NCBI GenBank assembly: GCA_039989475.1
Contig: JBDXHU010000009.1
Span: forward strand, 717,779 to 781,778
DNA from: JBDXHU01 sp039989475
Lineage (GTDB): Bacteria > Pseudomonadota > Gammaproteobacteria > Pseudomonadales > Halieaceae
Direction of reading: 5' to 3'
Length of the DNA stretch: 64,000 nucleotides
Every line of letters starts with the position of its first letter. Within the stretch, counting starts at the first letter, position 1. Of this stretch, positions 17,262-25,956 are shown piece after piece. Position numbers and translations under genes: made by a program. The notes under the pieces are model-generated. The model saw only the letters and a list, made by a program, of their open reading frames with translations, made no database searches and was not told where the DNA came from.

Positions 17262-17840
17262 ATGCTGGCGGATTATTCTATTCTTTTGATCGGGGCCATC
17301 CTGGTCAATAACTTCGTGCTGGTCCAGTTCCTGGGCCTGTGCCCTTTCATGGGCGTGTCGAACAAACTCGAAAGCGCCATGGGCATGTCCATGGCCACCA
17401 CCTTCGTGCTCACCCTGGCTTCCGCTTGCAGCTACCTGACCTATAACTACCTGTTGCAGCCACTGGGGCTGGGCTACCTGAAAACCATTTCCTTCATCCT
17501 GGTAATTGCCGTGGTCGTGCAATTCACCGAGATGGTGGTGCGTAAATCCAGCCCTCTCCTGCACCGGGTACTGGGGGTTTACCTGCCCCTGATCACCACC
17601 AATTGCGCGGTACTGGGTGTAGCCCTGCTCAACATCAACAAGGAACACAACTTACTGCAGTCGCTGTTCTATGGCTTTGGCGCCGCACTGGGTTTCTCCC
17701 TGGTGCTGGTGCTGTTTGCCGCCATGCGCGAGCGCCTGGCGGTAGCCGACGTTCCGGTGCCCTTCCAGGGCGCGGCCGTAGGCATGATTACCGCCGGCTT
17801 GATGTCGCTGGCCTTCATGGGTTTCGCGGGACTGGTATGA
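17262..17840 (+). CDS. rnfA: Ion-translocating electron transport complex subunit RnfA
   Basis: 192 residues and six membrane helices, the family form. RnfA with RnfE forms the membrane core of the Rnf complex, which couples electron flow between NADH and ferredoxin to ion transport. The start LADYSILLIGAILVNNFVLVQFLGLCPFMG is typical, and the paired LPLITTNC segment shared with RnfE is present. It is the first gene of rnfABCDGE. The next start lies seven bases after its stop. Confidence 0.96.
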   Translation: MLADYSILLIGAILVNNFVLVQFLGLCPFMGVSNKLESAMGMSMATTFVLTLASACSYLTYNYLLQPLGLGYLKTISFILVIAVVVQFTEMVVRKSSPLLHRVLGVYLPLITTNCAVLGVALLNINKEHNLLQSLFYGFGAALGFSLVLVLFAAMRERLAVADVPVPFQGAAVGMITAGLMSLAFMGFAGLV

Positions 17841-17847
17841 GCCTGTT

Positions 17848-18456
17848 TTGTACGAATTAATCGCCCAGTTCCCCTTCGTTGCCGCCATGGTGGCCCTGGT
17901 CAGCCTGGGCGCCGTGTTCGGCGCGCTGCTGGGCTTTGCCGCGGAGAAGTTCAAAACCGAGGGCAATCCCATTGTTGACCAAATCAACGAGGTGTTGCCG
18001 CAAACCCAGTGTGGCCAATGCGGATTCCCCGGCTGTCGCCCCTACGCCGAGGCCATTGCCGGTGGAGAGGCCATCAATCGCTGCCCACCCGGCGGCGAGG
18101 CTGGTATTGCGGCGCTTGCAGACCTGCTGGACCTGGAAATTATTCCGCTCGATGATGAGCACGGGGAGGAGAAAGAGCTCAGCGTGGTAGCGCACATCCG
18201 TGAGGATGAGTGCATAGGCTGCACCAAGTGCATCCAGGCCTGCCCGGTAGACGCCATACTCGGCGCGGCCAAGCATATGCACACGGTAATCGTCAGCGAG
18301 TGCACCGGTTGTGACCTCTGTGTCGAGCCCTGCCCAGTGGACTGCATCGACCTGCTCAGCGAAGAAATTACCCTGAAAACCTGGCACTGGGACCTACCCA
18401 CCAGCGACGTCATTGCCAGCGACCGGGATGCATCGGCGCAGGAGCAGGCGGCGTGA
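17848..18456 (+). CDS. rnfB: Rnf complex iron-sulfur subunit RnfB
   Basis: 202 residues starting with TTG at 17848. The family N-terminus (one membrane helix, then GALLGFAAEKF) requires this start, and no ATG or GTG is suitably placed. C55-x2-C58-x4-C63 plus a later Cys form the 4Fe-4S domain. Two ferredoxin motifs follow, CIGCTKCIQACP and CTGCDLCVEPCP. RnfB passes electrons within the complex. Its end overlaps rnfC by four bases. The weak start may depend on coupling to rnfA. Confidence 0.94.
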   Translation: MYELIAQFPFVAAMVALVSLGAVFGALLGFAAEKFKTEGNPIVDQINEVLPQTQCGQCGFPGCRPYAEAIAGGEAINRCPPGGEAGIAALADLLDLEIIPLDDEHGEEKELSVVAHIREDECIGCTKCIQACPVDAILGAAKHMHTVIVSECTGCDLCVEPCPVDCIDLLSEEITLKTWHWDLPTSDVIASDRDASAQEQAA

Positions 18457-20366
18457 GGAAGATATGGGACTTCCACGGCGGTGTGCACCCGGCGGAGAAT
18501 AAACTGCAGTCCCTGCAGTGCGACATCAGCAGCGCCGGCATACCCCCACAGCTGACGTTTCCCTTGTCACAGCACATCGGCGCTCCCGCCGAACCCATTG
18601 TTGAGGTGGGTGAGAAGGTGCGCAAGGGCCAGAAGATTGCCGAGGCCAGGGGCTTCATCAGCGTACCGGTGCACGCCTCTACTTCCGGTACCATCAGCGC
18701 CATAGAAGACCGGCTGATTGCGCACGCCTCCGGACTATCAGCACCCTGCATCGTGCTGGACAGTGATGGCCAGGATGAGTGGATCAGCCACCAGGGAACA
18801 GAGGACTACAGCAAACTGGAAAAAGCTGAGCTGCTGAAGATCATCCGCGACGCCGGTATCGCCGGAATGGGTGGCGCCGGCTTCCCCACGGCGGTGAAAC
18901 TGGCAGTAAATCCCGACGCCCACAAGATCCAGACCCTGATAATCAATGGCACCGAGTGTGAACCCTATATCACCGCCGACGATGTGCTGATGCGTGAGCG
19001 CGCCGCCGATATCATCGCCGGCGCCGAGATATTGCGACACATCCTCAACCCCGACGAGGTATTGATCGGCGTCGAGGATAACAAGGGTGCCGCGGCGGCT
19101 GCGCTTAAAGGCGCGGTCCGCAACTCTGGCAGTAGTGTTGAAATCGTCACCTTCCCCACCAAGTACCCCTCCGGTGGTGAAAAGCAATTGATCGAAATTC
19201 TCACCGGCAAACAGGTGCCCAGCGGCGGCTTGCCCTCGGAACTTGGCATTGTTTGCCAGAATGTTGGCTCCGTGGTCGCCATCTACCGCGCCGTGGTTCA
19301 CGGTGAGCCGCTGATATCTCGCATTACCACGGTCACCGGCGCCGCCGTGGCGCAAGCGCAAAATTTCGAGGTGCTGCTGGGCAGCCCCATGAGCTATCTC
19401 TTGCAGCTGGCCGGGTTCCAGCCCGAGCGGTGCGCGCGCCTGGTTATGGGTGGCCCCATGATGGGCTTCACCGTGGCCGACCACGAGGTTCCGGTGGTCA
19501 AGACCACGAACTGCCTGCTGGCACCCACTGCAGAGGAACTGCCGGCACCCGACCCAGCCCAGGCCTGTATACGCTGCGGCCTGTGTGCCGAGGCCTGCCC
19601 CGCCAGCCTGTTGCCACAGCAACTGTATTGGTTCGCTCGCAGCAGAGAGTATGAAAAGCTGGCCGCGCACAACCTGTTCGACTGTATCGAGTGTGGCGCC
19701 TGCTCCTACGCCTGTCCCAGTCATATCCCCCTGGTTCAGTATTACCGCGCCGGCAAGGCGGAAGTGACGCAAATGCGCCATGACCAGGCCAAATCTGAAC
19801 ACTCTCGAACCCGCTTTGAAGCGCGCCAGGAGCGATTGGAACGGGACGCGGCGGCGAAGGAAGCCCAACGCGCGGCGCGTAAGCAGGCCGCGGAAGAGCG
19901 TGCACGACAGGCCGCCAGCGAGGGTCAGGAAGATGCCGATCCTATCCAGGCGGCGATAGAGCGCGCCCAGGCCAAGAAAGCCGCCAGCCAGGCCAGCGTT
20001 GATGGAGAAGCCGGGCCTAAGACAGAGACAAGCCAGGCAGCAGACACTGAGCAGGCAGCTACGACCCAAGCGGACACAGCCCAACCGGATGCGGCCCAAC
20101 CGGATGCGGCCCAGCTAGCGATTGAGCGCGCCCGTGCAGCACGGGCGGAATCGGCGGAGCAATCACCCCTGGAGAAAGCCAACAGCAAGCTGCAGCGACT
20201 GCAGGAGCGACAGGCTAAGAGTGAAGCCAAGTTGCAGCAAAGTCGCGAGGACGGCGCTGCCGAAAACATAATCGAGGCCCTGGAGTCCGCGCTGGAAAAA
20301 CTGGCACCCAAGATTGCCGCCGCCGAGCAGGAACTCAAGGCGCTGCAAGAAGAGAGCGAGGGCTGA
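18453..20366 (+). CDS. rnfC: Rnf complex subunit RnfC
   Basis: 637 residues, GTG start inside the rnfB stop. RnfC carries FMN and two 4Fe-4S clusters and is the NADH-facing subunit. The start RKIWDFHGGVHPAENK is typical; GMGGAGFPTAVKL and FPTKYPSGGEKQL are the nucleotide-binding segments. The clusters are CIRCGLCAEACP (from C372) and CIECGACSYACP (from C411). From about residue 450 a charged, Ala/Glu/Gln-rich tail includes a short tandem repeat TAQPDAAQPDAAQ. Such tails vary in length between species. Confidence 0.95.
   Translation: MRKIWDFHGGVHPAENKLQSLQCDISSAGIPPQLTFPLSQHIGAPAEPIVEVGEKVRKGQKIAEARGFISVPVHASTSGTISAIEDRLIAHASGLSAPCIVLDSDGQDEWISHQGTEDYSKLEKAELLKIIRDAGIAGMGGAGFPTAVKLAVNPDAHKIQTLIINGTECEPYITADDVLMRERAADIIAGAEILRHILNPDEVLIGVEDNKGAAAAALKGAVRNSGSSVEIVTFPTKYPSGGEKQLIEILTGKQVPSGGLPSELGIVCQNVGSVVAIYRAVVHGEPLISRITTVTGAAVAQAQNFEVLLGSPMSYLLQLAGFQPERCARLVMGGPMMGFTVADHEVPVVKTTNCLLAPTAEELPAPDPAQACIRCGLCAEACPASLLPQQLYWFARSREYEKLAAHNLFDCIECGACSYACPSHIPLVQYYRAGKAEVTQMRHDQAKSEHSRTRFEARQERLERDAAAKEAQRAARKQAAEERARQAASEGQEDADPIQAAIERAQAKKAASQASVDGEAGPKTETSQAADTEQAATTQADTAQPDAAQPDAAQLAIERARAARAESAEQSPLEKANSKLQRLQERQAKSEAKLQQSREDGAAENIIEALESALEKLAPKIAAAEQELKALQEESEG
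20080..20109 (+). repeat. 15-bp tandem duplication inside rnfC
   Basis: CCCAACCGGATGCGG occurs twice head to tail. It encodes the Gln-Pro-Asp-Ala-Ala repeat in the low-complexity C-terminal tail of RnfC. The length keeps the frame. Confidence 0.8.
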
Positions 20367-20368
20367 GT

Positions 20369-21409
20369 ATGGCGTTGATGCAAGTCAGCTCACCGCATGC
20401 GCACGGGCCGCTGAGCACCCCCACGGTCATGCGCACCGTATTGCTGGCGACCCTGCCCGGGGTCATCGCCCTGACCTATTTCTTTGGTTTCGGAACCCTG
20501 GTCAATATCGCCTGGGCCTGCCTGGTGGCGCTGGGCTGTGAAGCCCTGGCCCTGAAATTACGCAATCGACCCCTGGGGTTCTATCTCAATGATGCCAGCG
20601 CCCTGGTCACGGCGACGCTGCTGGGCATCGCCATGCCGCCCTATGCACCCTGGTGGCTAATCCTGGTTGGCGTGGCTTTTGCCATACTGATCGCCAAACA
20701 TCTTTACGGTGGACTCGGCTACAACCCTTTCAACCCGGCCATGGTTGGTTACGTGGTGCTGCTGATCTCCTTCCCGATACAAATGACCGCCTGGGCCGCA
20801 CCCGTCGGCATCAATGCCAACAATCCCCCGGGCTTGCTGCAAGCGCTGCAGCTGTGCTTCGCACCGGGCAGTATCGACGCGATGACCATGGCGACACCGC
20901 TGGACCTGCTCAAGCAGAACAACGGTCTGCTGCTTGAGGACTTATGGCGACAAAACCCGCAATTCGGGCGCTGGTCCGGGATCGGCTGGGAGTGGGCTAA
21001 CCTGGGCTTCCTGGCCGGCGGCGGCTACCTCTTGTACAAGCGCATTTTCACCTGGCATGCCCCGGTGGCCATGCTCGCCAGCCTGTCGCTGATGGCGGCC
21101 CTGTTTTACGACGGCGGCAGCTCTGCCAGCACCGGATCTCCCCTGTTTCACCTGCTCAGCGGCGGCACCATGCTCGGTGCCTTCTTCATCATCACAGACC
21201 CGGTATCCTCCGCCGTCTCCAATCGCGGCCGATTGATATTCGGTGCGGCCATAGGCGTGTTGATTTTCCTCATTCGCAGCTACGGCAATTACCCGGATGC
21301 GGTCGCCTTTGCCGTGTTGATCATGAATTTTGCCGCGCCGTTTATTGACTACTACACCCAGCCCAGGACCTATGGCCACGGTCGCCAGCACGAGGAGCAG
21401 GATTCATGA
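20369..21409 (+). CDS. rnfD: Rnf complex subunit RnfD
   Basis: 346 residues with about ten membrane helices. It binds FMN covalently. SSPHAHGPLSTPTVMRTV is the typical N-terminus and GLGYNPFNPAMVGYV is conserved. The likely flavinylation motif is DAMTMATP, with Thr176 as the attachment site; the family consensus Dxx(S/T)GAT has Gly where this has Met. It starts two bases after rnfC and overlaps rnfG by four. Confidence 0.95.
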   Translation: MALMQVSSPHAHGPLSTPTVMRTVLLATLPGVIALTYFFGFGTLVNIAWACLVALGCEALALKLRNRPLGFYLNDASALVTATLLGIAMPPYAPWWLILVGVAFAILIAKHLYGGLGYNPFNPAMVGYVVLLISFPIQMTAWAAPVGINANNPPGLLQALQLCFAPGSIDAMTMATPLDLLKQNNGLLLEDLWRQNPQFGRWSGIGWEWANLGFLAGGGYLLYKRIFTWHAPVAMLASLSLMAALFYDGGSSASTGSPLFHLLSGGTMLGAFFIITDPVSSAVSNRGRLIFGAAIGVLIFLIRSYGNYPDAVAFAVLIMNFAAPFIDYYTQPRTYGHGRQHEEQDS

Positions 21410-22056
21410 TCAGCTCCTCCATCAGTCGCAACAGCATACTGCTGGCCGGCTTTGCGGTTCTGACCACGGCGCTCATCGCGGGCACTTTCCTCGGCACCAA
21501 GGAGCGGATTGCCGAGGCCCAGCGCCAGGCAGAGCAACGGGCGCTGCTGGAAATCGTACCCGCGAGCCGGCACGACAATTCCATGCTGGACGACACCCTG
21601 CCGGTTGGCCCGGATGCGAGCGGCCTGGGACTGCGCCGCGACAAGCGTATTTATATTGCCCGCCAGGACGGGGAAATCGTGGCCATCATCCTTCCAGCGA
21701 CCGCACCGGACGCCTACAGCGGCGATGTCGACCTGATCGTCGGGATTAACCTCGATGGCAGCGTGGCGGGAGTGCGGGCCCTGAACCACCGTGAGACACC
21801 GGGTCTGGGTGACAAGGTGGACATCAAGAAGTCTGACTGGGTGCTGGGTTTCAACGGGCGCTCACTGGAAAACCCGAAACCCGAGCGCTGGGCGGTGAAG
21901 AAAGACAAGGGCGTGTTCGACCAGTTTACCGGCGCCACCATCACCCCGCGGGCGGTCACTGCGGCGGTGAAGCGCAGCCTGCAGTATTTTGAAGCCAACC
22001 GGGCTATATTGCTGGAGCAGGAACCGGCTCCCGGCGAGGAGAACAACAGTGGCTGA
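21406..22056 (+). CDS. rnfG: Rnf complex FMN-binding subunit RnfG
   Basis: 216 residues. One N-terminal membrane helix (LLAGFAVLTTALIAGTFLG) anchors a periplasmic domain. TPGLGDKVD and DQFTGATITP are conserved; Thr178 of TGAT is the expected covalent FMN site, modified by ApbE (the apbE gene is not in this window). It overlaps rnfD by four bases and rnfE by eight. Confidence 0.95.
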   Translation: MISSSISRNSILLAGFAVLTTALIAGTFLGTKERIAEAQRQAEQRALLEIVPASRHDNSMLDDTLPVGPDASGLGLRRDKRIYIARQDGEIVAIILPATAPDAYSGDVDLIVGINLDGSVAGVRALNHRETPGLGDKVDIKKSDWVLGFNGRSLENPKPERWAVKKDKGVFDQFTGATITPRAVTAAVKRSLQYFEANRAILLEQEPAPGEENNSG

Positions 22057-22762
22057 CACCAGTTATCGCGAGTTATCGATCAACGGTTTGTGGAAGAATA
22101 ACCCGGCCATCGTGCAACTGCTGGGCCTGTGCCCGCTGCTGGCGGTGACCGGCTCCGTGGTCAACGCGATTGGCCTGGGCCTGGCCACTGTGTTCGTGTT
22201 GATAGCCTCCAATACCTCGGTCTCACTGATTCGCAATATTGTCTCTGATGCCGTCAGGCTGCCTGCATTTGTCATGATCATCGCCGCCGCTGTGACCTGT
22301 ATTGAGTTGCTGATGCAGGCCTTCGCCTATGAGCTCTACCAGATTCTCGGCATTTTCCTGCCCCTGATTACCACCAACTGCGTCATCCTCGGCCGTGCCG
22401 ATGGCTTCGCCAGCAGAAACCCGGTACTGCCAGCCCTGTACGACGGTTTCATCATGGGGGCGGGCTTTATGCTGGTGCTAGTGGTGCTGGGAGCCTTGCG
22501 GGAATTGGCGGGAACCGGCGCCCTGTTTGGCAATATGGACTTGTTGTTCGGGCCGGGGGCGGCGAACTGGCAGCTGGTGCTGGTTGCTGATTACCAGGAA
22601 TTCCTGCTGGCGATACTGCCACCGGGCGCCTTCATATTCACCGGGCTTATCATTGCACTGAAAAACCTGATTGATGCGCAGCTGCAGGCACGCGAGGATG
22701 CGCTCAAGGAAAAACCGGTCAAGGGTTCGAAACGGGTTCGGGTTACCGGCACGATCAGCTAG
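22049..22762 (+). CDS. rnfE: Rnf complex subunit RnfE
   Basis: 237 residues from a GTG at 22049 with GAGGAG eight bases upstream, inside the end of rnfG; a longer upstream start was rejected. It has six membrane helices, and LPLITTNCVILGRA is the segment shared with RnfA. Together they form the pseudo-symmetric core. It ends the operon; nth, which often follows rnfE, is absent. It is convergent with the unknown gene at 22778. Confidence 0.95.
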   Translation: MADTSYRELSINGLWKNNPAIVQLLGLCPLLAVTGSVVNAIGLGLATVFVLIASNTSVSLIRNIVSDAVRLPAFVMIIAAAVTCIELLMQAFAYELYQILGIFLPLITTNCVILGRADGFASRNPVLPALYDGFIMGAGFMLVLVVLGALRELAGTGALFGNMDLLFGPGAANWQLVLVADYQEFLLAILPPGAFIFTGLIIALKNLIDAQLQAREDALKEKPVKGSKRVRVTGTIS

Positions 22763-22777
22763 TGCCGGTTCAGCTCT

Positions 22778-23176
22778 TTAGCTCTTTAGCAGGGCCAGGG
22801 TCTGCAGGATTTCATCAACCGCCGCCGCGTCCAGGCCACTGTTCTCCCGATCACAACAATAGGTCACAAATAACAGTACCGGGCCTGCTGCCAGGTACCA
22901 CTCGCGCACGGCTTCATCATCTTCGTTGTAGTCACAACAGACACCGCTGAAGTCGCCGGCTGTCGCCGCCTGCCAGTCCAGGGAGGCCTCGCCATTATCG
23001 CGCGCAATAGCAGCCACTTCCGCGCCCTCGAAGCTGCCCTGCTCCTTGTGCAGGGTTGAGATCTCGATGTTGCCCACGTCATCGCGATCCCCAATGACAA
23101 TGCTGTCCTCGTCCTGGTCGGCCCACCACTCCGGGGGCACACCAATACACCACCACTCGGTTTCCAGCACATTCAC
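22778..23176 (-). CDS. Small acidic protein of unknown function
   Basis: 132 residues, strongly acidic, with many Asp/Glu and Trp residues (EWWCIGVPPEWWADQDEDS) and two Cys-Cys pairs (GVCCDY and TYCCDR). No signal peptide or membrane helix was seen. The family was not recognised. The start overlaps the rimI stop by four bases, so it is the last gene of holD(candidate)-rimI-unknown. It probably forms a compact alpha-beta domain. Loss of charge balance relative to neighbours suggests a binding role, but this is speculative. Confidence 0.7.
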   Translation of the reverse strand: MNVLETEWWCIGVPPEWWADQDEDSIVIGDRDDVGNIEISTLHKEQGSFEGAEVAAIARDNGEASLDWQAATAGDFSGVCCDYNEDDEAVREWYLAAGPVLLFVTYCCDRENSGLDAAAVDEILQTLALLKS

Positions 23177-23640
23177 AGAGATTCACTCACTTGGCATGAC
23201 ATCAATAACCCATCCTCCCGGCCTGATGGAGTGGGATAATAGTCCTTGCGCCGCCCATCGTCGACAAAACCGTGCTTGCGATACAGTGCGATGGCCGCCG
23301 CATTGCTTTCCCGCACTTCCAACAGGCAGCGCGCCAGACCCCGCTCACGCAGTTCCTGCAACAGCGCGGACATCAGGCAGCCGCCATGACCGTGACCCTG
23401 CTGCCCGGGCCGCACGGCAACATTCATCAGCGTGGCTTCATCCAGTACCCATTGGAAAATGGCGAAACCCAGCAACTCCCCCGCCGCCGACTCCAGTACC
23501 AGGCTATGCGTGTTATCGCTAACACTGCTGTTAAGCAGCTGGGACAGGCTCCAGGGGCTGATTGCCGCCTGCTGTTCAATTTCAGACACACACTGAATAT
23601 CGGAGGCCAGAGCCGGGCGCACCCGAACCGTCTCAGCCAC
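23173..23640 (-). CDS. rimI: Ribosomal protein S18 alanine N-acetyltransferase RimI
   Basis: 155 residues, a GNAT enzyme. It acetylates the N-terminal alanine of ribosomal protein S18. The acetyl-CoA loop is QGHGHGG (residues 81-87), following MNVAVRPG. LLEVRESNAAAIALYRKHGF and RKDYYP are typical RimI motifs. It overlaps the upstream holD candidate by eight bases, matching the E. coli holD-rimI order. Confidence 0.93.
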   Translation of the reverse strand: MAETVRVRPALASDIQCVSEIEQQAAISPWSLSQLLNSSVSDNTHSLVLESAAGELLGFAIFQWVLDEATLMNVAVRPGQQGHGHGGCLMSALLQELRERGLARCLLEVRESNAAAIALYRKHGFVDDGRRKDYYPTPSGREDGLLMSCQVSESL

Positions 23641-24346
23641 TATGGCTGCGCAGGGCCTGCAGGTCGGCCCAGGCCTGTGCTTTCAAAGCGGGATTACGCA
23701 ACATCTGCCAGCCGCTGACGGTAGGCAATTGCTGCCGTTCTCCCAGGCAGGCCGGATCGAACCAGGGCTGGTCAATATCACCCAGCAGGATCACAGCGCG
23801 CGGCTGGCAACGCTCCAGGCGATTGCTGAGGTAACCCAGCACGGCACCCCGTGCAGCCTCCGTACCCTGTTCGAGATGACTGCTGGTATTGAGCGGCCAG
23901 TTAAACAGCTCCAGCTCGGGCTTTTGCTCAGCGAGACCCAGTGCCGCACACATCGCCTGTAGCAGCTGTGAATAGGCATCAGTCACCTCACGACCAAGTG
24001 GTACTTCTTCCAGCCAGAAACATCCGCCAGCGGCCGTGGCCGCCAGTGAGAACACCGGTATATCACGCCCGGCAGCTGTATTCGCTGGTGCGCGCGGCTG
24101 TGGTTTGTCCCTCGCAGTGGGCGCGAGACTGGCCTTGAGCGCGGCGCTGGCATCCACTTGCGGCGGAGCCTGGGGCGAAACAGCTGTCGGCGGTGGCTGG
24201 CTGGGCGCAGCAGCGGATACAGCGGCCTGTGGACGTCGTATCACGCGCAAGCGACGACTCGGCGCGGCCCCTGGCAGGGCCACGCGCGAAACATAGCTGT
24301 CGATGTCCATGGCCTCGAGATAGGCCAGGCGCTGAAGTTCATTCAT
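23633..24346 (-). CDS. Candidate DNA polymerase III psi subunit (HolD-like)
   Basis: 237 residues from the ATG at 24346 (an ATG at 24355 is also possible). The N-terminus NELQRLAYLEAMDIDSYVSR then LPGA resembles the HolD start, in which psi contacts chi. A Pro/Ala/Gln-rich linker of about 85 residues follows. The C-terminal part ends in QMLRNPALKAQAWADLQ, matching the Asn-Pro...Ala-x-x-Trp ending of psi proteins. Position directly before rimI equals E. coli holD. It is longer than E. coli psi (137) because of the linker. The call is mainly by synteny and end motifs. Confidence 0.62.
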   Translation of the reverse strand: MNELQRLAYLEAMDIDSYVSRVALPGAAPSRRLRVIRRPQAAVSAAAPSQPPPTAVSPQAPPQVDASAALKASLAPTARDKPQPRAPANTAAGRDIPVFSLAATAAGGCFWLEEVPLGREVTDAYSQLLQAMCAALGLAEQKPELELFNWPLNTSSHLEQGTEAARGAVLGYLSNRLERCQPRAVILLGDIDQPWFDPACLGERQQLPTVSGWQMLRNPALKAQAWADLQALRSHSG

Positions 24347-24406
24347 AGGGCGCATCTTAGAGCCCACGCCCGGGCATGCCAAGCGCAAATGAACTATGCT
24401 TCAGGA

Positions 24407-24946
24407 ATGCGCCAAATACTGTGTTTGAGCTGCCTGTTACTGTGCCTGCCGGCGCTGTCGACCACGGTCTACAAGTCGGTGGACCAGCACGGCCGGGTAA
24501 GCTTCTCCGACCAACCGCCGGTGGCAGAGGAACTGGTGGCGGTACTGGAATACCGTGAGAGTGCTGCGCAGACCTCGGCGCTGGACAGCGCCCGTATTGA
24601 AGCCATGCGCGAAGTGACCGACCGCATGGCCGCGGATCGACGCGAGCGCGAGGCCAGCCGGGCCGCCGCTCGTCACAGCCAGACCACCTGGGAAGACCCC
24701 GGCTATCAGCCAGAGCCATACTATTACGACGACTATTATTATGGCCGGGCCAGTTATTCCGGCTCAGGTCGCTGGCGCCGACGTGGTCCGGGTTTGCGAC
24801 CACCCCTGGTACACCCACCGCTGGCAAGGCCGCCAATAGCCCAACGCCCCCTGGTTCATACCCGGAGATTCGCCGGTTCCTATCCGGCCAAGCTGGTGCG
24901 CCAGCATTACAGCAGCGCCGCCAAACGAGTCTTCTACTCGCAGTAG
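24407..24946 (+). CDS. DUF4124-containing exported protein, Tyr-rich
   Basis: 179 residues. A signal peptide (LCLSCLLLCLPALS) is followed by TTVYKSVDQHGRVSFSDQPP, the DUF4124 signature found in many small exported gammaproteobacterial proteins. A helical charged stretch comes next, then a Tyr-rich run (YYYDDYYYG) and a Pro/Arg-rich C-terminus. The start is uncertain: an ATG six codons earlier is possible. It is divergent from the holD candidate and convergent with the GT2 gene. Function unknown; periplasmic location inferred. Confidence 0.75.
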   Translation: MRQILCLSCLLLCLPALSTTVYKSVDQHGRVSFSDQPPVAEELVAVLEYRESAAQTSALDSARIEAMREVTDRMAADRREREASRAAARHSQTTWEDPGYQPEPYYYDDYYYGRASYSGSGRWRRRGPGLRPPLVHPPLARPPIAQRPLVHTRRFAGSYPAKLVRQHYSSAAKRVFYSQ

Positions 24947-24959
24947 GCAGGCTTTCTGC

Positions 24960-25823
24960 TCAGATCCAGCACCAGCCGTGACGCTGGAAAAACTTCCAAC
25001 CGGATTGCACAAACATGGAGATATGCCGCCAGCCCTTACGCGCGGAATAACCGCCGTGGTGAACGATGTGCATAGAGGACAAATAGACCAGGCGACCCAT
25101 TGGCTGCAAACGCATGGACAGGTCGAAGTCTTCGAAATACATAAAGAACTTGTCTGAGAAACCACCAACTCCGCGCAGGGCATCGGTGCGCGCACACATA
25201 CAGCAGCCACTGACCAGCGGCACATCGGTCACCGAGCTTTCACTCAGCGAATCCCTGATCTCGTAGCTTTCAAGATAGGGACGAAACCAGGACTGGATGA
25301 AGGCGGGGGCAAAACCGCGCAAACTGAGCACCAATATGGACGGGTAACGCTTGCACAGGTACTGGACCTGACCCCGCGCGTTGGTGGCTCGCGGGCTCAC
25401 GATGGCGATGTCCTCATGCCGCCCCATGTAGTCCAGACCAGAGTAAATTGCATCCTGGGCCAGTTCCACATCGGGGTTCAGAATCAGGTGAAAATCACTA
25501 TCGGCACGGTCCAGGGCTCGATTGTGCGCCGCGCCGTAGCCGATATTGCTGCCGGGGTGCCACACCTCTACCGTGTCAAAACCGTAGGCACTGTCCTCCA
25601 GCAGGAGTTGACGCACACGCTCCTGGTAGCCGGTGTCAGTGGAGTTATCCACCACCAGCAGTTGCACACTCAGTGGCAAATGCTGCTCCGTTGCATACCT
25701 GACCGCTCGCTCCAGGCCATCCAGCGTTTTTCGCAGCAAACTGAAAGAGCTGTTAAAGGTCACCATGGAAACCGACACACGCACGGCGCCGTCCACGGCT
25801 GATAATCCCTGGGCTGATTCCAT
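24960..25823 (-). CDS. Family 2 glycosyltransferase (rhamnosyltransferase-like)
   Basis: 287 residues. GT-A fold: VSVSMVTFNSSFSLLRKTL at the N-terminus, VVDNSTD, GSNIGYGAAHNRAL, and HLILNPDVEL with the metal-binding Asp. SGCCMCARTDALRGVGGFSDKFFMYFEDFDL is the acceptor-side segment of WbbL-like rhamnosyltransferases. It is cytoplasmic and acts in polysaccharide assembly. Divergent from the sulfotransferase gene at 25957, it marks the left edge of the polysaccharide locus. The sugar is not predictable. Confidence 0.88.
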   Translation of the reverse strand: MESAQGLSAVDGAVRVSVSMVTFNSSFSLLRKTLDGLERAVRYATEQHLPLSVQLLVVDNSTDTGYQERVRQLLLEDSAYGFDTVEVWHPGSNIGYGAAHNRALDRADSDFHLILNPDVELAQDAIYSGLDYMGRHEDIAIVSPRATNARGQVQYLCKRYPSILVLSLRGFAPAFIQSWFRPYLESYEIRDSLSESSVTDVPLVSGCCMCARTDALRGVGGFSDKFFMYFEDFDLSMRLQPMGRLVYLSSMHIVHHGGYSARKGWRHISMFVQSGWKFFQRHGWCWI

Positions 25824-25956
25824 ATTTCAGCGGCCATCAAGCGATAGCTGTGGCCGTCCCTTATTATTTTATAATTCGCCGCCCTGGCTACACGCTTGCA
25901 ATGGGCGACGGGCGAATATTACCATCTGCCACCAGCTATGCGAACCGACAATACCC
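25824..25956. promoter_or_regulatory. Divergent promoter region with TATAAT
   Basis: A 133-bp gap between two divergent starts. A consensus TATAAT lies at 25870-25875 on the plus strand in an AT-rich patch. No convincing -35 was found at the right distance. Confidence 0.35.

Noticed and set aside
18738..20099. 453-codon open frame opposite rnfC
   Set aside because: It is a shadow of RnfC coding; composition is odd and no family signature is present.
25633..25956. Extended start of sulfotransferase-like protein 1
   Set aside because: It would overlap the divergent GT2 gene; the P-loop begins shortly after the ATG at 25957.
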